Counted from the first letter of the stretch, positions 42,021 to 52,490 are shown. The stretch is 64,000 bases of DNA from Symbiodinium natans (GCA_905221605.1 CAJNDS010000968.1:207501-271500), one strand, 5' to 3'. Numbers and translations: made by a program. The notes: generated by a model from the letters alone, not told the origin.

Positions 42021-42320
42021 TTTTGGGTTTAGGGCTTAACGATACTGATTTTGGAACCCTAGCCAAGATTGTGATTTTTGCTGCTTCTTAGGAACTACAG
42101 GACCCAAAAAGTAAAATTGTTCCCAAGTAATTATCCCAAAGCTGAGGGTGTGCAGGGGTCAGGGCTTAGTTAGGGACCCTAAACCCTAAACCCTAAACCC
42201 TAAACCCTAATCCTAAACCCTAAAACCTAAACCCTAGACCCTAGACCCTAAACCCTAAACCCTAAACCCTAAACCCTAAGTCTATTGGGGTTCAAGGACT
42301 TGTAGGCTTCATCGGGTTAC

Positions 42321-42362
42321 CAGACTTCTACGCCTGCACCGCCTGAGGCATCCCTTAGAATC
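42321..42362 (-). CDS. Exon candidate, 13 codons
   Basis: TGGCCAG|G to GTCTG|GTAACC, reading ILRDASGGAGVEV. TTTAGGG repeats follow on the high-coordinate side. Confidence 0.45.
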
Positions 42363-42853
42363 CTGGCCGAAGGCTTCGGGTTTAGGGTTTAGGGTTTGGG
42401 GTTTAGGGTTTAGGGTTTAGGGGTTCGTGTGATAGGAGGTTGCCAACTCGGCATCTAGCTTAGGCCTTAAACCCTAAGCCCTAGGTTCCCAGATCTAAAC
42501 ACCCCTAAACCCCTTAAAGCTGAAAATCCCTAAGCCTTAAAACACCCACATCCCCAGTGCAAACCCCATATGTATACCCCAAAACCCCGAAGCCCCCTAA
42601 ACCCTAAACCCTAAACCCTAAGCCCTAAACCCTAAACCCTAAACCGCGTAACCCCATGTGTAAACCCCAAGAGCCCAAACAACTCCAAGCCAAGGACTGA
42701 CAAACTCAGAAAGAGCCAAGTACCAAAAGAGCCACCCTCACGCAGGCGATACTGAACTTGGAACCGTAAACCCTAAACCCTAAACCCTAAACCCTAAACC
42801 CTAAACCCTAAACAATTAAAGTACCAACAAATGAAAGAAGTATTTCCAAGCAC

Positions 42854-42889
42854 CCCTCACGCAGGGCCTCCAGCCGCTGTTTCAGCTGC
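42854..42889 (-). CDS. Exon candidate, coiled-coil-like
   Basis: TCGTGGAG|G then QLKQRLEALRE and GAGGG|GTGCTT. Heptad-like leucines suggest a coiled coil. A similar phrase (QYRLREGG) is open in the minus frame near 42750. Confidence 0.5.
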
Positions 42890-42914
42890 CTCCACGAATA
42901 TCAGGGTTGAGGGT

Positions 42915-43003
42915 TTAGGGCTAGGGTTTAGGGTTTAGGGTTTAGGGTTTAGGGTTTAGGGTTTAGGGTTTAGGGTTTAGGGTTTAGGGTTTAGGGTTTC
43001 GGG
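42915..43003. repeat. TTTAGGG array, about 11 units
   Basis: Exact array grading into TTTAGGC units at its right end. Confidence 0.92.
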
Positions 43004-43109
43004 TTTAGGCTTTAGGCTTTAGGCTTTAGGCGTTAGGGTCTAGGGTTTGGGGTCTGGAGAATTGTTGATACTCGGGCGTTGGATTGGCCCTAAACCCTAA
43101 AGCTTCAAC

Positions 43110-43148
43110 CGTCTCTCCTCAAGCGCTTGGGGAAAGAAGCCTGGCGCC
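43110..43148 (-). CDS. Exon candidate, basic
   Basis: AGAGTAG|GG to GACG|GTTGAA, 12 codons RQASFPKRLRRD. Strongly positive; no family. Confidence 0.45.
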
Positions 43149-43208
43149 CTACTCTGCACGATGTGGGGGCGGGAACCCAAACCCATCAACCCTTCTTAGG
43201 GTAGGTAC

Positions 43209-43285
43209 AGGGTTCCTTAGCATGGGATCCCTTATGCAAATTAAGGGCCGATACATCAGAACCCTTCAAAGGAGGGGAGGGAGCA
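43209..43285. mobile_element. MITE family D, copy 3 (diverged)
   Basis: GGTTCCTTAGCATGGGATCC and GGGCCGATACATCAGAACCC, matching the family D phrase GGGCCCATAC-TCAGAACCC. Confidence 0.45.
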
Positions 43286-43464
43286 CACCATACACCCTAT
43301 AAGCCATCCCTAAACCCTGATAAAGAATAAACCCTAAGCCCGAAAAACCCGCAAGCCTTATCAGCCTAAACAAAGGAAAAGCAGCTGAGAGTCAAACGCC
43401 GCAACCGGAGTTGCGGTTTTAGGACGTTGTGTAGTCACTGAGTCAGCTAGGGTTCCTGGTGTAA

Positions 43465-43540
43465 GCTTCAGGGTTTATGGGAACTCTTCGAAGAGTTTAA
43501 CTGCTTCAAGGTTTATGGGAACTCTTCGAAGAGTTTAACT
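43465..43540. repeat. 38-bp tandem duplication
   Basis: Two back-to-back copies (43465-43502, 43503-43540) differing by one base. Each contains the palindromic ACTCTTCGAAGAGT, so the pair could form two hairpins. Confidence 0.93.
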
Positions 43541-44089
43541 GAAGGAACAAAAACTGCTTAGACTCCGTGCGGAGATATCTAGATCCTACACCTCAACACC
43601 CCAAGTCCCAACCCGAAACTCCAAGCCCCTAAAACCTAAACCCAAAACCCGCGGAACGCTGCAATTTTTAGCGACCGTCAAACCCTAAACCCTAAACCCT
43701 AAACCCAACGAGAACCCCAAAGCTCATCACAGGCCCAGATCCTAGAACTGATTTGCCCCGCAAGAGCCGTCACCAGTTTAGGGAAAGAAGGTTTTGTATT
43801 TACGGCTTAGGCACAAAAGTTGCTCCAAGTTGGAACTTAAGCCATCCCCCCCTGAAGTCTGAGCCAATATCTCACAAACCCCGCCGAAAACAGCTTCATC
43901 ACTTCCGATTCGATATACGAAAAGCATAAACGAGATAGCGTTGTATTTGCATATAGCACTGTTGCACAATACTATGTACCTCTGGTATACGTGCATGTGA
44001 CATATCTTATGTACTTATGGTTCGAAACAAAAACGGCATAATCACATATGCATAAACTAGTACTGTCTTCCTGTTGCACATTAAAAAGT

Positions 44090-44170
44090 ATGTATGTCTC
44101 TTATACAAAATAGTATACATGGGTATATAGATATATGTAGATCTATATATGCAAATCTACAGTTGTGCAT

Positions 44171-44206
<36 letters not shown>

Positions 44207-44210
44207 TGTG
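44090..44210. repeat. AT-rich microsatellite block
   Basis: TATATAGATATATG-type sequence closing in (TA)n, just downstream (gene sense) of the exon at 44261. Confidence 0.88.
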
Positions 44211-44260
44211 TTTCACAAAATATGCATTGCGAAGAAGCAAAGAAGATCGCGTTTTCCAAC

Positions 44261-44323
44261 CACCACCGGCCTTAGCTCCTGGGGACTCGGGCCCATGTGC
44301 TCCAGATTCGCCGGGGACTGCTC
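44261..44323 (-). CDS. Exon, 21 codons, unknown
   Basis: ACAGCTCAG|GAG to GTGGTG|GTTGGA, phase 0. Begins EQSPANLEHMGPSPQELRPV. Excellent boundaries. Confidence 0.6.
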
Positions 44324-44389
44324 CTGAGCTGTTGTTTAGGGCTTAATTAAAAGGGTACTGCATATAGTACATGCACATATAAGTAGTCA

Positions 44390-44486
44390 AAAAATAGATA
44401 GATAAATAAATAAATAAATATATATATATATATATGAATAAATATAAATATATATATATACATGTATTTTTATGTATTTATTTAAA
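44390..44486. repeat. (ATAA)n / (TA)n block
   Basis: Second AT microsatellite block 180 bases from the first, on the other side of the exon at 44261. Confidence 0.9.
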
Positions 44487-44988
44487 GGTTTAGGGATTAG
44501 GGTTTAGGCTTTCGGGTTTAGTGTTCAGGGTCTAGGGTTCAGGGTTGTGGGATGAGGGCCAGGTGCAGATGTTCACAGGGCGGCGGTTTAGGATCTCGGT
44601 CCAGGAAATAAGACAATGCAAGCGGACGAATGGGATGCTTTTAAGGGATCCCAAACTTTTGTAAAAAAAAAAAAACAAGAGGTTCCAAGGGTGGCCTCGT
44701 TCTTTTACTTAGGGCTGAGGGTGAGGGACGGAAATGTCGGGGTTCAGGTTTAGGACTAAGGGTACAAGTAGGTCGCACTTTTCTTGGCTGAATAGCCGGG
44801 TGTACATGCACGTATGCTTCTGAGCCTATAGGGGCTCCTGTGCAAAAAGGTGCTCGCACAGAAAATCTTGTGCAATTCTCTAAACGATGGTCTTTGAAGG
44901 GGTACCTGTTATGATTTCGGCCGTGGTATGGCCGGTACCCCCAAAAAGGGCCATGGTTTAGGACAGGCCCCAATTGAACTTCAATTGC

Positions 44989-45097
44989 TTAAGCATGGAT
45001 CTTGGGATTTGTAGCTTTGTGTCCTGGGCGTTTTCCTGCATACAGTTCACGAAGTTTGGCTTCCCCTAGTGCCTGCTCTCGCTGTGGTTCTTTCTCC
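44989..45097 (-). CDS. Terminal exon, charged helix, 35 codons
   Basis: A branch-point-like CTAAAT and ACTTTCAG|GG lead into EKEPQREQALGEAKLRELYA, GKRPGHKATNPKIHA and TAA at 44989. Predicted strongly helical and charged. A GA donor (GCAG|GAAAAC) could shorten it. No telomere-like repeat for 240 bases on the upstream side, unlike most exons here. Confidence 0.55.
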
Positions 45098-45267
45098 CTG
45101 AAAGTATTTAGCTTTTGATGTGCCTTAAAATCCGGTTTGTTTAGATTCCTAAGCAAGCTTCGAAACACGCAAACAAGAGATCCGGTGATACAAGTAATGG
45201 GGTTGGGGTCCATGGCTCAAAAGCAAATGTAAGCCTAAACCCAAAAACCCAAACCCCAAACCCTGAC

Positions 45268-45328
45268 GATAGCTGAAAAGAGGAAGATTCCGCCGGGGGC
45301 GACGAGGCACCCTCGGAACTTGCCCAGC
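45268..45328 (-). CDS. Exon, Ser-rich
   Basis: GGCCGAG|GC to CTATC|GTCAGG, reading WASSEGASSPPAESSSFQL. An alternative open frame reads AGQVPRVPRRPRRNLP. Possibly the exon before the terminal one at 45097. Confidence 0.5.
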
Positions 45329-45951
45329 CTCGGCCATCACAGACAGCGATCTTTCAAGGGGTTCCGGGTTTAGGGTTTCGGGTAGTTCCCTACAAGCCCC
45401 CATACCTTCAAAAACCCTACAGGCTTAGGGTTTATAGGGTTTAGGGATTAGGATCTAGGGGTTTGGGGGGGGGGGGGGGGTGTTAGGGTTGAGGGTCTAA
45501 GGCACATAGGTTTGGGTTTGGGGTTTGGGTTGACGGGCGTACCCCCCCCTCCCCTCCCCCCCCAAGAAAGAAAGAGAGAGACCGAGAGGACTTAGGGCTT
45601 AGGGCTTAGGGTTTAGGATGCGCGGTTGAAGGGTTTAGTGTTTTGGGCCTTTGGATAACTCAGTAACCGTCACAAAATAGAAACAAACCCGAGGAGCATG
45701 GTCAGAACGTCGAGAAAAGAAGCTCTCAACCAACTAAACAAATGACCGTATCGGAAGGCTCTAAATGATACACTCTGAGCTAACCGTAAAAGGCTATACA
45801 AAAAAATCATCCGCCTGACCCTAAACCCTAACCAACCTGTCACAAACCTTCAACAACCCTACAATCCCTACAATCTGACCTAAACGGACCTAAACCATCC
45901 ACAGTTCAACAACCCTATAATTCCTATAATCTGACCTAAACGGCCCTGAGC

Positions 45952-46023
45952 CATCCATGGATCCGAAATTCTCGCCCGGCTGCTGTCTGCTCGAACCCGC
46001 CCGGGGCCCTCGAATCCGGGCAC
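45952..46023 (-). CDS. Exon candidate, 23 codons
   Basis: GACCCAG|GT to GGATG|GCTCAG (GC donor). Begins ARIRGPRAGSSRQQPGENFG. Pyrimidine tract TTTCAG lies ten bases further upstream, an alternative acceptor. Confidence 0.45.
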
Positions 46024-46063
46024 CTGGGTCAAGCTGAAAGGATTTAGGGCTTATAGGGCTAAG

Positions 46064-46182
46064 TTGGGATGTTCCCCCTTCTACTGACAGTCCTTAAGAA
46101 TGTTGTTGATAGGGGATCATAGTATCCCCTATAAAAAAAAATCCCTAGTAAGGACTGTTCGCATAAGGGGGAACACCCCCAA
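46064..46182. mobile_element. MITE family B, copy 3
   Basis: TTGGGATGTTCCCCCTTCTA at the left and AAGGGGGAACACCCCCAA at the right, with the inner pair ACAGTCCTTA/TAAGGACTGT. An A-rich insertion enlarges the loop. Confidence 0.88.
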
Positions 46183-46584
46183 GCCTAAGGGCTCAGGCTA
46201 ATTGGGGTTTCGTCATGGGTCTCGAATGTGGGCATAGGATCATTCGGGGCCGTGTCCGCCTAAGTCCTAAGCCTCAACCATAAACTATGCAGACCCTTGA
46301 ATGAATGGAAACAGTTCGGGTGTAGCTTATATGAAAGGAACTCCTCAACCCTGGACCCTAAAACCTGAAGAGTCTAGGGCTTAGGGAAGTGTAGGTTTCA
46401 AGGCCCTAAGACGGAAGCAAGCTCTTAGAAAAGGACTTCGGGACTGAGGGTACCTTCTCTCCTTCCTATCCAACCCTTTCAGGGGGTAAGGAACCTAACA
46501 ACATCTTGCCTCCTCAGAACCAGTAAGACTCGGGATCTCAGGACTGCCATTGATTCTGATGTGTGGGACGGAAAAACCATGTAC

Positions 46585-46685
46585 TTGGTAGCCCAGTAAC
46601 CACATTAGAATAAGGGTATCATGTTTGGGGGTTTGGTGAGGGAACCTTGAATCAACAAAGGACATAAGGGTACCACTGGGCTTCA
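46585..46685. mobile_element. MITE family E, copy 3
   Basis: TTGGTAGCCCAGTAACCAC at the left and AGGGTACCACTGGGCTTCA at the right; best left end of the family. Confidence 0.7.
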
Positions 46686-46789
46686 AGCGTACCTTAATCC
46701 CATGAGACGCTGTATGCCTGCCACGCCAAACCTGCTCCGAACCCGAAGCCCCCTCTAAACCCTAAACTCTAAACGCTTTACCCGAAACC

Positions 46790-46937
46790 CCATAAACCCT
46801 AAACCCTACACCCTAAACCCTAAACCCTAAACCCTGAACCCTGAACCCTAAACCCTAAACCGTTAACCCTAAACCCTAAACCCTAAACCCTAAACCCTAA
46901 ACCCTAAACCCTAAACCCTAAACCCTAAACCCTAAAC
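46790..46937. repeat. CCCTAAA array, about 20 units
   Basis: Longest CCCTAAA array, with two CCCTGAA units and one CCGTTAA break. Its left end marks the intron downstream of the exon at 46942, whose donor reads GA|GTTTGTTTAGGG. Confidence 0.94.
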
Positions 46938-46941
46938 AAAC

Positions 46942-47036
46942 TCTCGACTGGCCCAGGGCACTGGTATGGTCTCCAGCTTCGGGGACGCCACTGGAGAGCG
47001 GATCTCACGGAGCACCTCCCTGTCTCCATCGAGGAC
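46942..47036 (-). CDS. Exon, 31 codons, unknown
   Basis: AGCCGCAG|GTC, then VLDGDREVLREIRSPVASPK, LETIPVPWASR and donor GAGA|GTTTGT. Telomere-like arrays lie on both sides. One of the better-supported orphans. Confidence 0.6.
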
Positions 47037-47353
47037 CTGCGGCTTGGCTAGGGTTTCTAGGGTTGATCTGGCTTAGGGTTTAGGGTTTAGGGTTTAGGGT
47101 TTAGGGTTTCGGGTTTCGGGTTTCGGGGTTGGTAGGGTTTGGGGTTGATAGGGTTGAGGGTCGAGAGGGTAAGGGCTGATGGGGGTTAGGGTTGATGGGG
47201 TTTAGGGTTGCCGGCGAGTTCGTTTAGGGTTTAGGGTTTAGGGTTTAGGGTTTAGGGTTTCAAGTTAAGGGTTAGGATTTAGGGTTTGGGGTTTAGGGTT
47301 TCGGGTTAGGGTTTAGGGCTTAGGGCTTAGGGTTTAGGGTTTAGGGAGAAAGC

Positions 47354-47389
47354 CTTGTTCAGCCTCACGATCTGGTCGTCGTTGCCCTC
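47354..47389 (-). CDS. Exon candidate, 12 codons
   Basis: CGCGTCAG|GAG to AACAAG|GCTTTC (GC donor), reading EGNDDQIVRLNK. Confidence 0.45.
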
Positions 47390-47752
47390 CTGACGCGGTG
47401 GGGACGACGGGTTTGGGATTCAAATCTGACAACAACCCTAAACCCTAAACCCTAAACCCTAAACCCGATACCCTAATCCCTAAACCCTTAACCCAAAGCC
47501 TGAAAGAACTGAACCCCTAGACCCCAAAGGGCTTAGGGTGAGGGCTTGCAAGGTTTCCATGTATGGGGCTCAGGGTTGAGGTTTGCGGGCCTAGGAGTCC
47601 TAGACTGTAAGCCCTAAAGCCTGAACCCCTAAACCCCTAAACCCTGAATCCTGCACCCCACCTAAACCCTAAACCCTAAACCCTAAACCCTGAACCCTAA
47701 ACCCTAAACCCTAAACCCTAAACCCTAAACCCTAAAAAGGGTTTAGGAATCC

Positions 47753-47823
47753 TCAAGCCATGGCCCTGGCCTCTCTTCTTGGGGAGCTGCACTCCACCGA
47801 GCGGGAGCGGGGAGACGCGATAC
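47753..47823 (-). CDS. Terminal exon candidate, SR-like tail
   Basis: CAGTGAAG|GT then IASPRSRSVECSSPRREARA, MA and TGA at 47753. A GC donor (CAGG|GCCATG) would remove the stop. Ser-Pro/Arg content suggests a phosphorylated or splicing-factor-type tail; inference only. Confidence 0.4.
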
Positions 47824-48130
47824 CTTCACTGTTGAAGGCTTAGGCTCTTAGGGTTTAGGGTTTAGGGTTTAGGGTTTAGGGTTTAGGGTTTAGGGCTTAG
47901 GCTTTGTAGGGTTCAGGGTTTAGAGATTAAGGGTTTTAGGGTGTTACGGTTCAGGGATTGGCTTTAGGGTTTAGGGCGACTCTTGGAGAGACAGGGTCGA
48001 TAGTGACCCCAAAGAGTTCGATATGCTGTACCGAACTCCTATGGCGGCGAAGAGTGGAATCTAACGGCAGGACCCTTGTGCATAGGTTCCGGCTTCTGTG
48101 GCAGCTGCCAAGCAGGGATGCATACTCATA

Positions 48131-48221
48131 CCCCTAAACCCTAAACCCTAAACCCTAAACCCTAAACCCTAAACCCTAAACCCTAAACCCTAAACCCTAA
48201 ACCCTAAACCCTAAACCCTAA
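48131..48221. repeat. CCCTAAA array, 13 units
   Basis: Exact units. Confidence 0.94.
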
Positions 48222-48303
48222 GCAAAGTTTGTGCCCTAAAAGTTGCCCTTGCATTATCCTCCTCACTTCGGCCTCTAGATTCTCCAGATATTCCCCTAGA
48301 CAC

Positions 48304-48323
48304 TAAACTACGACTTGCATAAG

Positions 48324-48355
<32 letters not shown>

Positions 48356-48463
48356 AAAAAAAACATAGAAATATTCTTCCTTAGAAGGGTAATATAGGGT
48401 CTCTTGTCGTTTTTATTATGATTATTATTGATTTTTTGGGGGTTCTTAAGCGAACAGTAGTAA
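48304..48463. mobile_element. Introner-like element I, copy 4
   Basis: ACTACGACTTGCATAAGAAC then poly-C and poly-A at the left; GGGGGTTCTTAAGCGAACAG at the right. The ends are inverted and the interior is expanded by homopolymers. Confidence 0.65.
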
Positions 48464-49169
48464 ACAATCGGCACAAAAGACCCCAAACCCCTCCAGCATA
48501 CCCGAAACCCTGAACCCTAACAAGTGCCGGGTTGAGATTCCCAATCCATACCACGGCTCCACTTCAGGTGAGTTTGGGTGCAAATCGTAGGGCTTAGAGC
48601 TTAGGGTTTGGGGGGCTTGGGCTTCGGAGATTGAACCCCGAAACCCCTGAGCTACTTTGGGCGTACAAGGTGCAAGGAGATGTGAAGTCGGAGGCTATCT
48701 CAAGCTTTGTGGCAGGAACCGTCTGTCCAAACAGCAAGCCCGAAGCGCTACACATCCGTGCTCTTTCAGGTGCACAGCCACTGCCCCTCTATGTAAGCCA
48801 CATCGGCAAGCCCTGCAGGCCCGGAACCCGATGCCCTGAACCCCCAAACCCTCAACCCCAAAACCCAAAAACCCTAAAACCCTAAAACCCACAAACCCAA
48901 AACCCTCAACTCCAAATCCCCAAAAACCCTAAAACCCACAAACCCAAAACCCTCAACCCTAAATCCCAAAAAACCCTAAACCCCACAAAAACAAAAAAAC
49001 CCTAAACAACCCGAAACCCCATAAGTCATCCAACCTCAGGGTCCACAAGGCCACCCCTCAAACCCTAAACCCTAAACCCTGAACCCTGAACCCTAAACCC
49101 TAAACCCTAAACCCTAAACCCCAAGAGCCTAAGCCTTCCCTAAACCCTAAACCCTCCCCTCCGTTGGAC

Positions 49170-49211
49170 CGCGTGGCTCTGTCGGGTCCGGGCCGGCAGT
49201 TCGTCCAACTC
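49170..49211 (-). CDS. Exon candidate, 14 codons
   Basis: TGTGAGAG|GAG to CACGCG|GTCCAA, phase 0, reading ELDELPARTRQSHA. A TTTAGGG array starts directly on its upstream side. Confidence 0.5.
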
Positions 49212-49369
49212 CTCTCACAGGTTTAGGGTTTAGGGTTTAGGGTTTAGGGTTTAGGGTTTAGGGTTTCGGGTTGTCCCCTGCTACGTAGCCGTCCATGGGT
49301 TGTACCTGGGGTTGTAAGGGTTTAGGGTTTAGGGCTGTCATGTGAGGCAACCGTACACTTGGGGTTACT

Positions 49370-49550
49370 TGGCGCCCTACTTGTAACTACCCATGAACCA
49401 TCTAAGTAGGGGTGTCCGATCATTAAGGGTATGCTTTTGGGGAATCGCTTTGAAAGGGGGTGATATCATGTACGGGTAGGGGATCATATGACATTTAGGG
49501 TAAGGATACCCCTATCTTGGGAAGTGCTCAAGTAGGCATACCCTTAGTAC
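49370..49550. other. Unclassified repeat-like segment
   Basis: CTAAGTAGGGGTGTCC-ATTAAGGGTATGC and its partial inverse GCATACCCTTAGTAC, with AGGGGATCAT-type words between. Looks like a decayed inverted-repeat element; single copy. Confidence 0.4.
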
Positions 49551-49688
49551 CGGAAGTCTCATCGAATCCCCTTGATGTTGCACCAGCTTAGTCTTCCTAC
49601 CCTCCATAACCACAAGCTTTGCAAAACTGTGCTGCGAACTCAACTTATGTTTGGGTTACCCGCTATAATCAATTTAGGGTTTGTGTGT

Positions 49689-49775
49689 TTAGGGTTCGGG
49701 GCTTAAGCAGTCTGAGGTTCCCTTCAAAGAAGCTTCAGCCTGAAGATCCTCCATGGCCTTCGGACTGCGCGATGC
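49689..49775 (-). CDS. Terminal exon candidate, helical
   Basis: TTGAGAAG|GCA then ASRSPKAMEDLQAEASLKGT, SDCLSPEP and TAA at 49689. The frame is open further upstream (GLQQSLEK), so the exon may be longer. Confidence 0.5.
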   Translation of the reverse strand, partial: ASRSPKAMEDLQAEASLKGTSDCLSPEP

Positions 49776-49961
49776 CTTCTCAAGGCTCTGTTGAAGACCG
49801 GCACATCTACAGCTTTTGCGCTTTTTTCTACCCTAAACCCTAAACCCTAGACCCTGAGCCCTGAACCCTAAACCCTAAACCCTGAACCCTGAACCCTAAA
49901 CCCTAAACCCTACAACCTAAACCCCAAACCCCAAACCCCAAACCCTAACCCCCCCCACCAC

Positions 49962-50013
49962 CCTGCCCGGGTCCTGCGGCTCCTCTGGGTCATCGAAGGT
50001 GATAAAGGTATTC
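49962..50013 (-). CDS. Exon, NTFITFDDPEE motif
   Basis: ACCCAG|G to GCAGG|GTGGTG, reading NTFITFDDPEEPQDPGR. NTF(I/L)xF followed by acidic residues is a short phrase I recall from many dinoflagellate proteins, though I cannot name a domain. Confidence 0.58.
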
Positions 50014-50024
50014 CTGGGTTTGGG

Positions 50025-50123
50025 GTTTAGGGTTTAGGGTTTGGGGTTTAGGGTTTGGGGTTTAGGGTTTGAGGTTTAGGGTTTGGGGTTTAAGGTTTAG
50101 GGTTTGGAGTTTGGGGTTTAGGG
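50025..50123. repeat. TTTAGGG/TTTGGGG alternating array
   Basis: Canonical and TTTGGGG units alternate, an unusual two-unit pattern. Confidence 0.85.
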
Positions 50124-50321
50124 AAGGTATTCCTGAATTGGGGTTTGGGCTTGAGGGCTTTTTCAAGGGCGCAAGGAAGGGCCGAGGGGCTTACGGATTT
50201 AGGGCTCCTAAACTTCCTAAACTTCCTAAACCCTAAACCCTAAACCCTAAATAAACCCTTGCCCCTAAACTGGCGATTTCGGATCTCTTGGGTCGGACCG
50301 GGCATCTCAAGGAGCACTTAC

Positions 50322-50352
50322 TTGGAGCTTCCATAAGGCTTCAGGGAGGGTG
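50322..50352 (-). CDS. Exon candidate with consensus donor
   Basis: TCCAA|GTAAGT is a strong donor; ten codons read PSLKPYGSS after GAGAAG|CA. The acceptor is weak. The 50.4-51.5 kb stretch shows no firm exon and almost no telomere repeat apart from MITE A. Confidence 0.3.
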
Positions 50353-51095
50353 CTTCTCACCCCAAGTATAGCTGTGCCTTATAAGCCCCCTAAGTTTTCT
50401 AAGTAGGATATAAGTACATTTATACTTGGTGGTTATAAGTACCCACTCCAAGTGGGGTCCCGGGAGTCACTGGCCTACAGAGTTTTTTGCAGCCAGGATG
50501 TGCTGTGCCTGCGAAGTTGCACCGCCGCATTGTGGGGGCTGGAGGGCCCCCCCCCCATTACTCCCCACCCTCACGCCCCTCACTCCCGCATTGAGCACTC
50601 TTTAAAACCGGCAACCAGAACGTCCGCTTCACACAACTTCATATAGTTCCCAGAACGACCACTTTACAACCACGCCAGCATGTCAAACATGACAGCTTAT
50701 CATTAGCCACGTTCCACAACTTGCTGTTCACACTACAAAGTCTTCCTTCATGCAGATCCGAAACGTCGCTCGGCTGCTAAAGTGTGCGTTTTTCAGTTCA
50801 GCAGCATACAAGACGGACATATCATGTTAGCAAGAGTCTGCTTTGAAAGTTGTTGGCGCTCTTCGCCGGGTTTGCATCCTGTTTCGCTTGGTTTTCATTT
50901 TCTCAGCTTATTTGTCTCTGGTGTGTTCATTATCATTTGTGTGTTTTGCTGGGTTGGCTTTTGAGGTGCTTGCGCTTCTCTAGATGTCGCCGCATGTTTG
51001 TGGTCTGTTACATGGGGGGGGGGGTGTTTCCTCAGCATTCCTTCCGTGAGACGCTGCAAACATGGGGGGTCATCTCTCCACGGTGTACATTGTCT

Positions 51096-51205
51096 CCCAG
51101 AGGGTCCATTTGTACTACTATTATGGAATTAGGTATCCCAAAGCCTATTTAGAAGGGTTTTTGGGTACCTAATGCCATAATAGTACTACAAATGGACCCT
51201 CTGGG
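51096..51205. mobile_element. MITE family A, copy 2
   Basis: CCCAGAGGGTCCATTTGTAC to TACAAATGGACCCTCTGGG, 110 bp, with TCT on both outer sides as a possible 3-bp target duplication. Nearly full-length hairpin, identical in sequence to copy 1 at most positions. Confidence 0.93.
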
Positions 51206-51564
51206 TCTTGTATCTGAAACTAGCAGCAGCATGATCAGTATAACTAACGAAACATGTGGCTTGCAAAGTGGACGTTCTACCACTAAAAAACCATGTTCCT
51301 CGTTGCAAAGTAAGGGCTCTGGTTGCAGAGGGGCCATTCTGGTTGTAAAGCGTCTCAATCTACCCGACCCACCCCCTTCACCCCCCACCCCACCCCCTCA
51401 CCTCGCTGATTCTGGCAACCTTCAACGCCACCAGCATGTACCTAGCCAACAATCCTAGCCTGAACCCTCAACTTACCGGGCTCTGAGTAGGGAAACAAAA
51501 AAAACTCGGCGCCCTGATGCACCCAAATTCCATACTAAGTAAGCACTAGCAAGTAAACTCTAGG

Positions 51565-51820
51565 TCAGAGCCGAGCCGCTTTACAGATACCCGCATCCTC
51601 CCGTCCATCGAGGGACTCTGAGGACAAGAGTGGCCGGACAAAACTATCTAACAAGCAAGCGGATGCTGCTACTGTCTGCTGAGATCCATGCGTATTTGTT
51701 GGCTGACAGGAAAAAAAGCGGACAACTGCTGACGATGACATGCTCAAGTCCTTCGTGAGGGGGTCGCAAGCCCTTTGAAGACAGTGATGCGCAAACACTT
51801 CTTGTGCAGCTCGAAATCTC
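51565..51820 (-). CDS. Terminal exon candidate, two open frames
   Basis: TACGGCTAG|GAG starts a 256-bp stretch open in two frames. Phase 0, fitting the exon at 51865, reads EISSCTRSVCASLSSKGLRP and stops at 51644. The other reads RFRAAQEVFAHHCLQRACDP and stops at 51565. I favour a terminal exon but cannot choose the frame. Confidence 0.5.
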
Positions 51821-51864
51821 CTAGCCGTAAACCATCAACACGCTGGGGCCACACAGACTTGAGC

Positions 51865-51907
51865 CTCGTCCCCGCATCGGCGCACGATGGGAAGGACAAC
51901 TTTAACC
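51865..51907 (-). CDS. Exon with telomere-repeat acceptor
   Basis: GGGTTTAG|GGT, reading VKVVLPIVRRCGDE, GC donor GACGAG|GCTCAA. Likely joins the terminal exon 45 bases downstream, which would make an unusually short intron. Confidence 0.45.
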
Positions 51908-51992
51908 CTAAACCCTAAACCCAAGAGGCTTGGGGCCCCGACGCTCAAGGTCTAGGGCTTAGGGTTTGGTGCTCAGGGTTTAGAGCCTTTAA

Positions 51993-52082
51993 GTTTCAGA
52001 ATGATGGTCTCTTTTTTGCATCCCCATTAGAATGCTGCACCTAATATTTAGGGCACCCCGAAAAGGGATCACAAATTTGACA
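51993..52082. mobile_element. MITE family G, copy 2
   Basis: TTTCAGAATGATGGTCTC and GGGATCACAAATTTGACA with the shared interior CACCTAATATTTAGGGCACC. Confidence 0.7.
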
Positions 52083-52463
52083 ACCACCCATACAAACTGG
52101 CACTGAGATCTGAGGACCTTAAGGTGGCTTCGGGCTCAAGGCTTGAGGGGGTTGTTTGCCAGAGGGATATTGTTAACCCTAAACCCTAAACCCTAAACCC
52201 TAAACCCTAAACCTTGGGATTGAAACCAGTATAGGGTTGAACTGTTGGGTTCCAACGGGCTCACCCTAAATTCTAAACATCGTTTGGGATTTAGGGTTTG
52301 CGGGCGTAGGGTACAGGATGAGGTTGCAACACAGCCCTGCATACCCTAAAACCCTCGACCCGCCAACTCCCTGTCCAACCCCTAAAATAGCCCTAAAAGC
52401 CCGCCCCCTATCCCACCTAAGCCAGAGGCCTCAAACCCTACATGCTTGAGGTCACGACTCTAC

Positions 52464-52490
52464 GCGCGGCAGCGTCTTCAGAGTCGGATC
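52464..52490 (-). CDS. Micro-exon candidate
   Basis: CTGAGAG|GA to GCGC|GTAGAG, 27 bp, SDSEDAAA. Upstream frame is open (KCFGPESALRG), so an earlier acceptor is possible. Confidence 0.35.
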
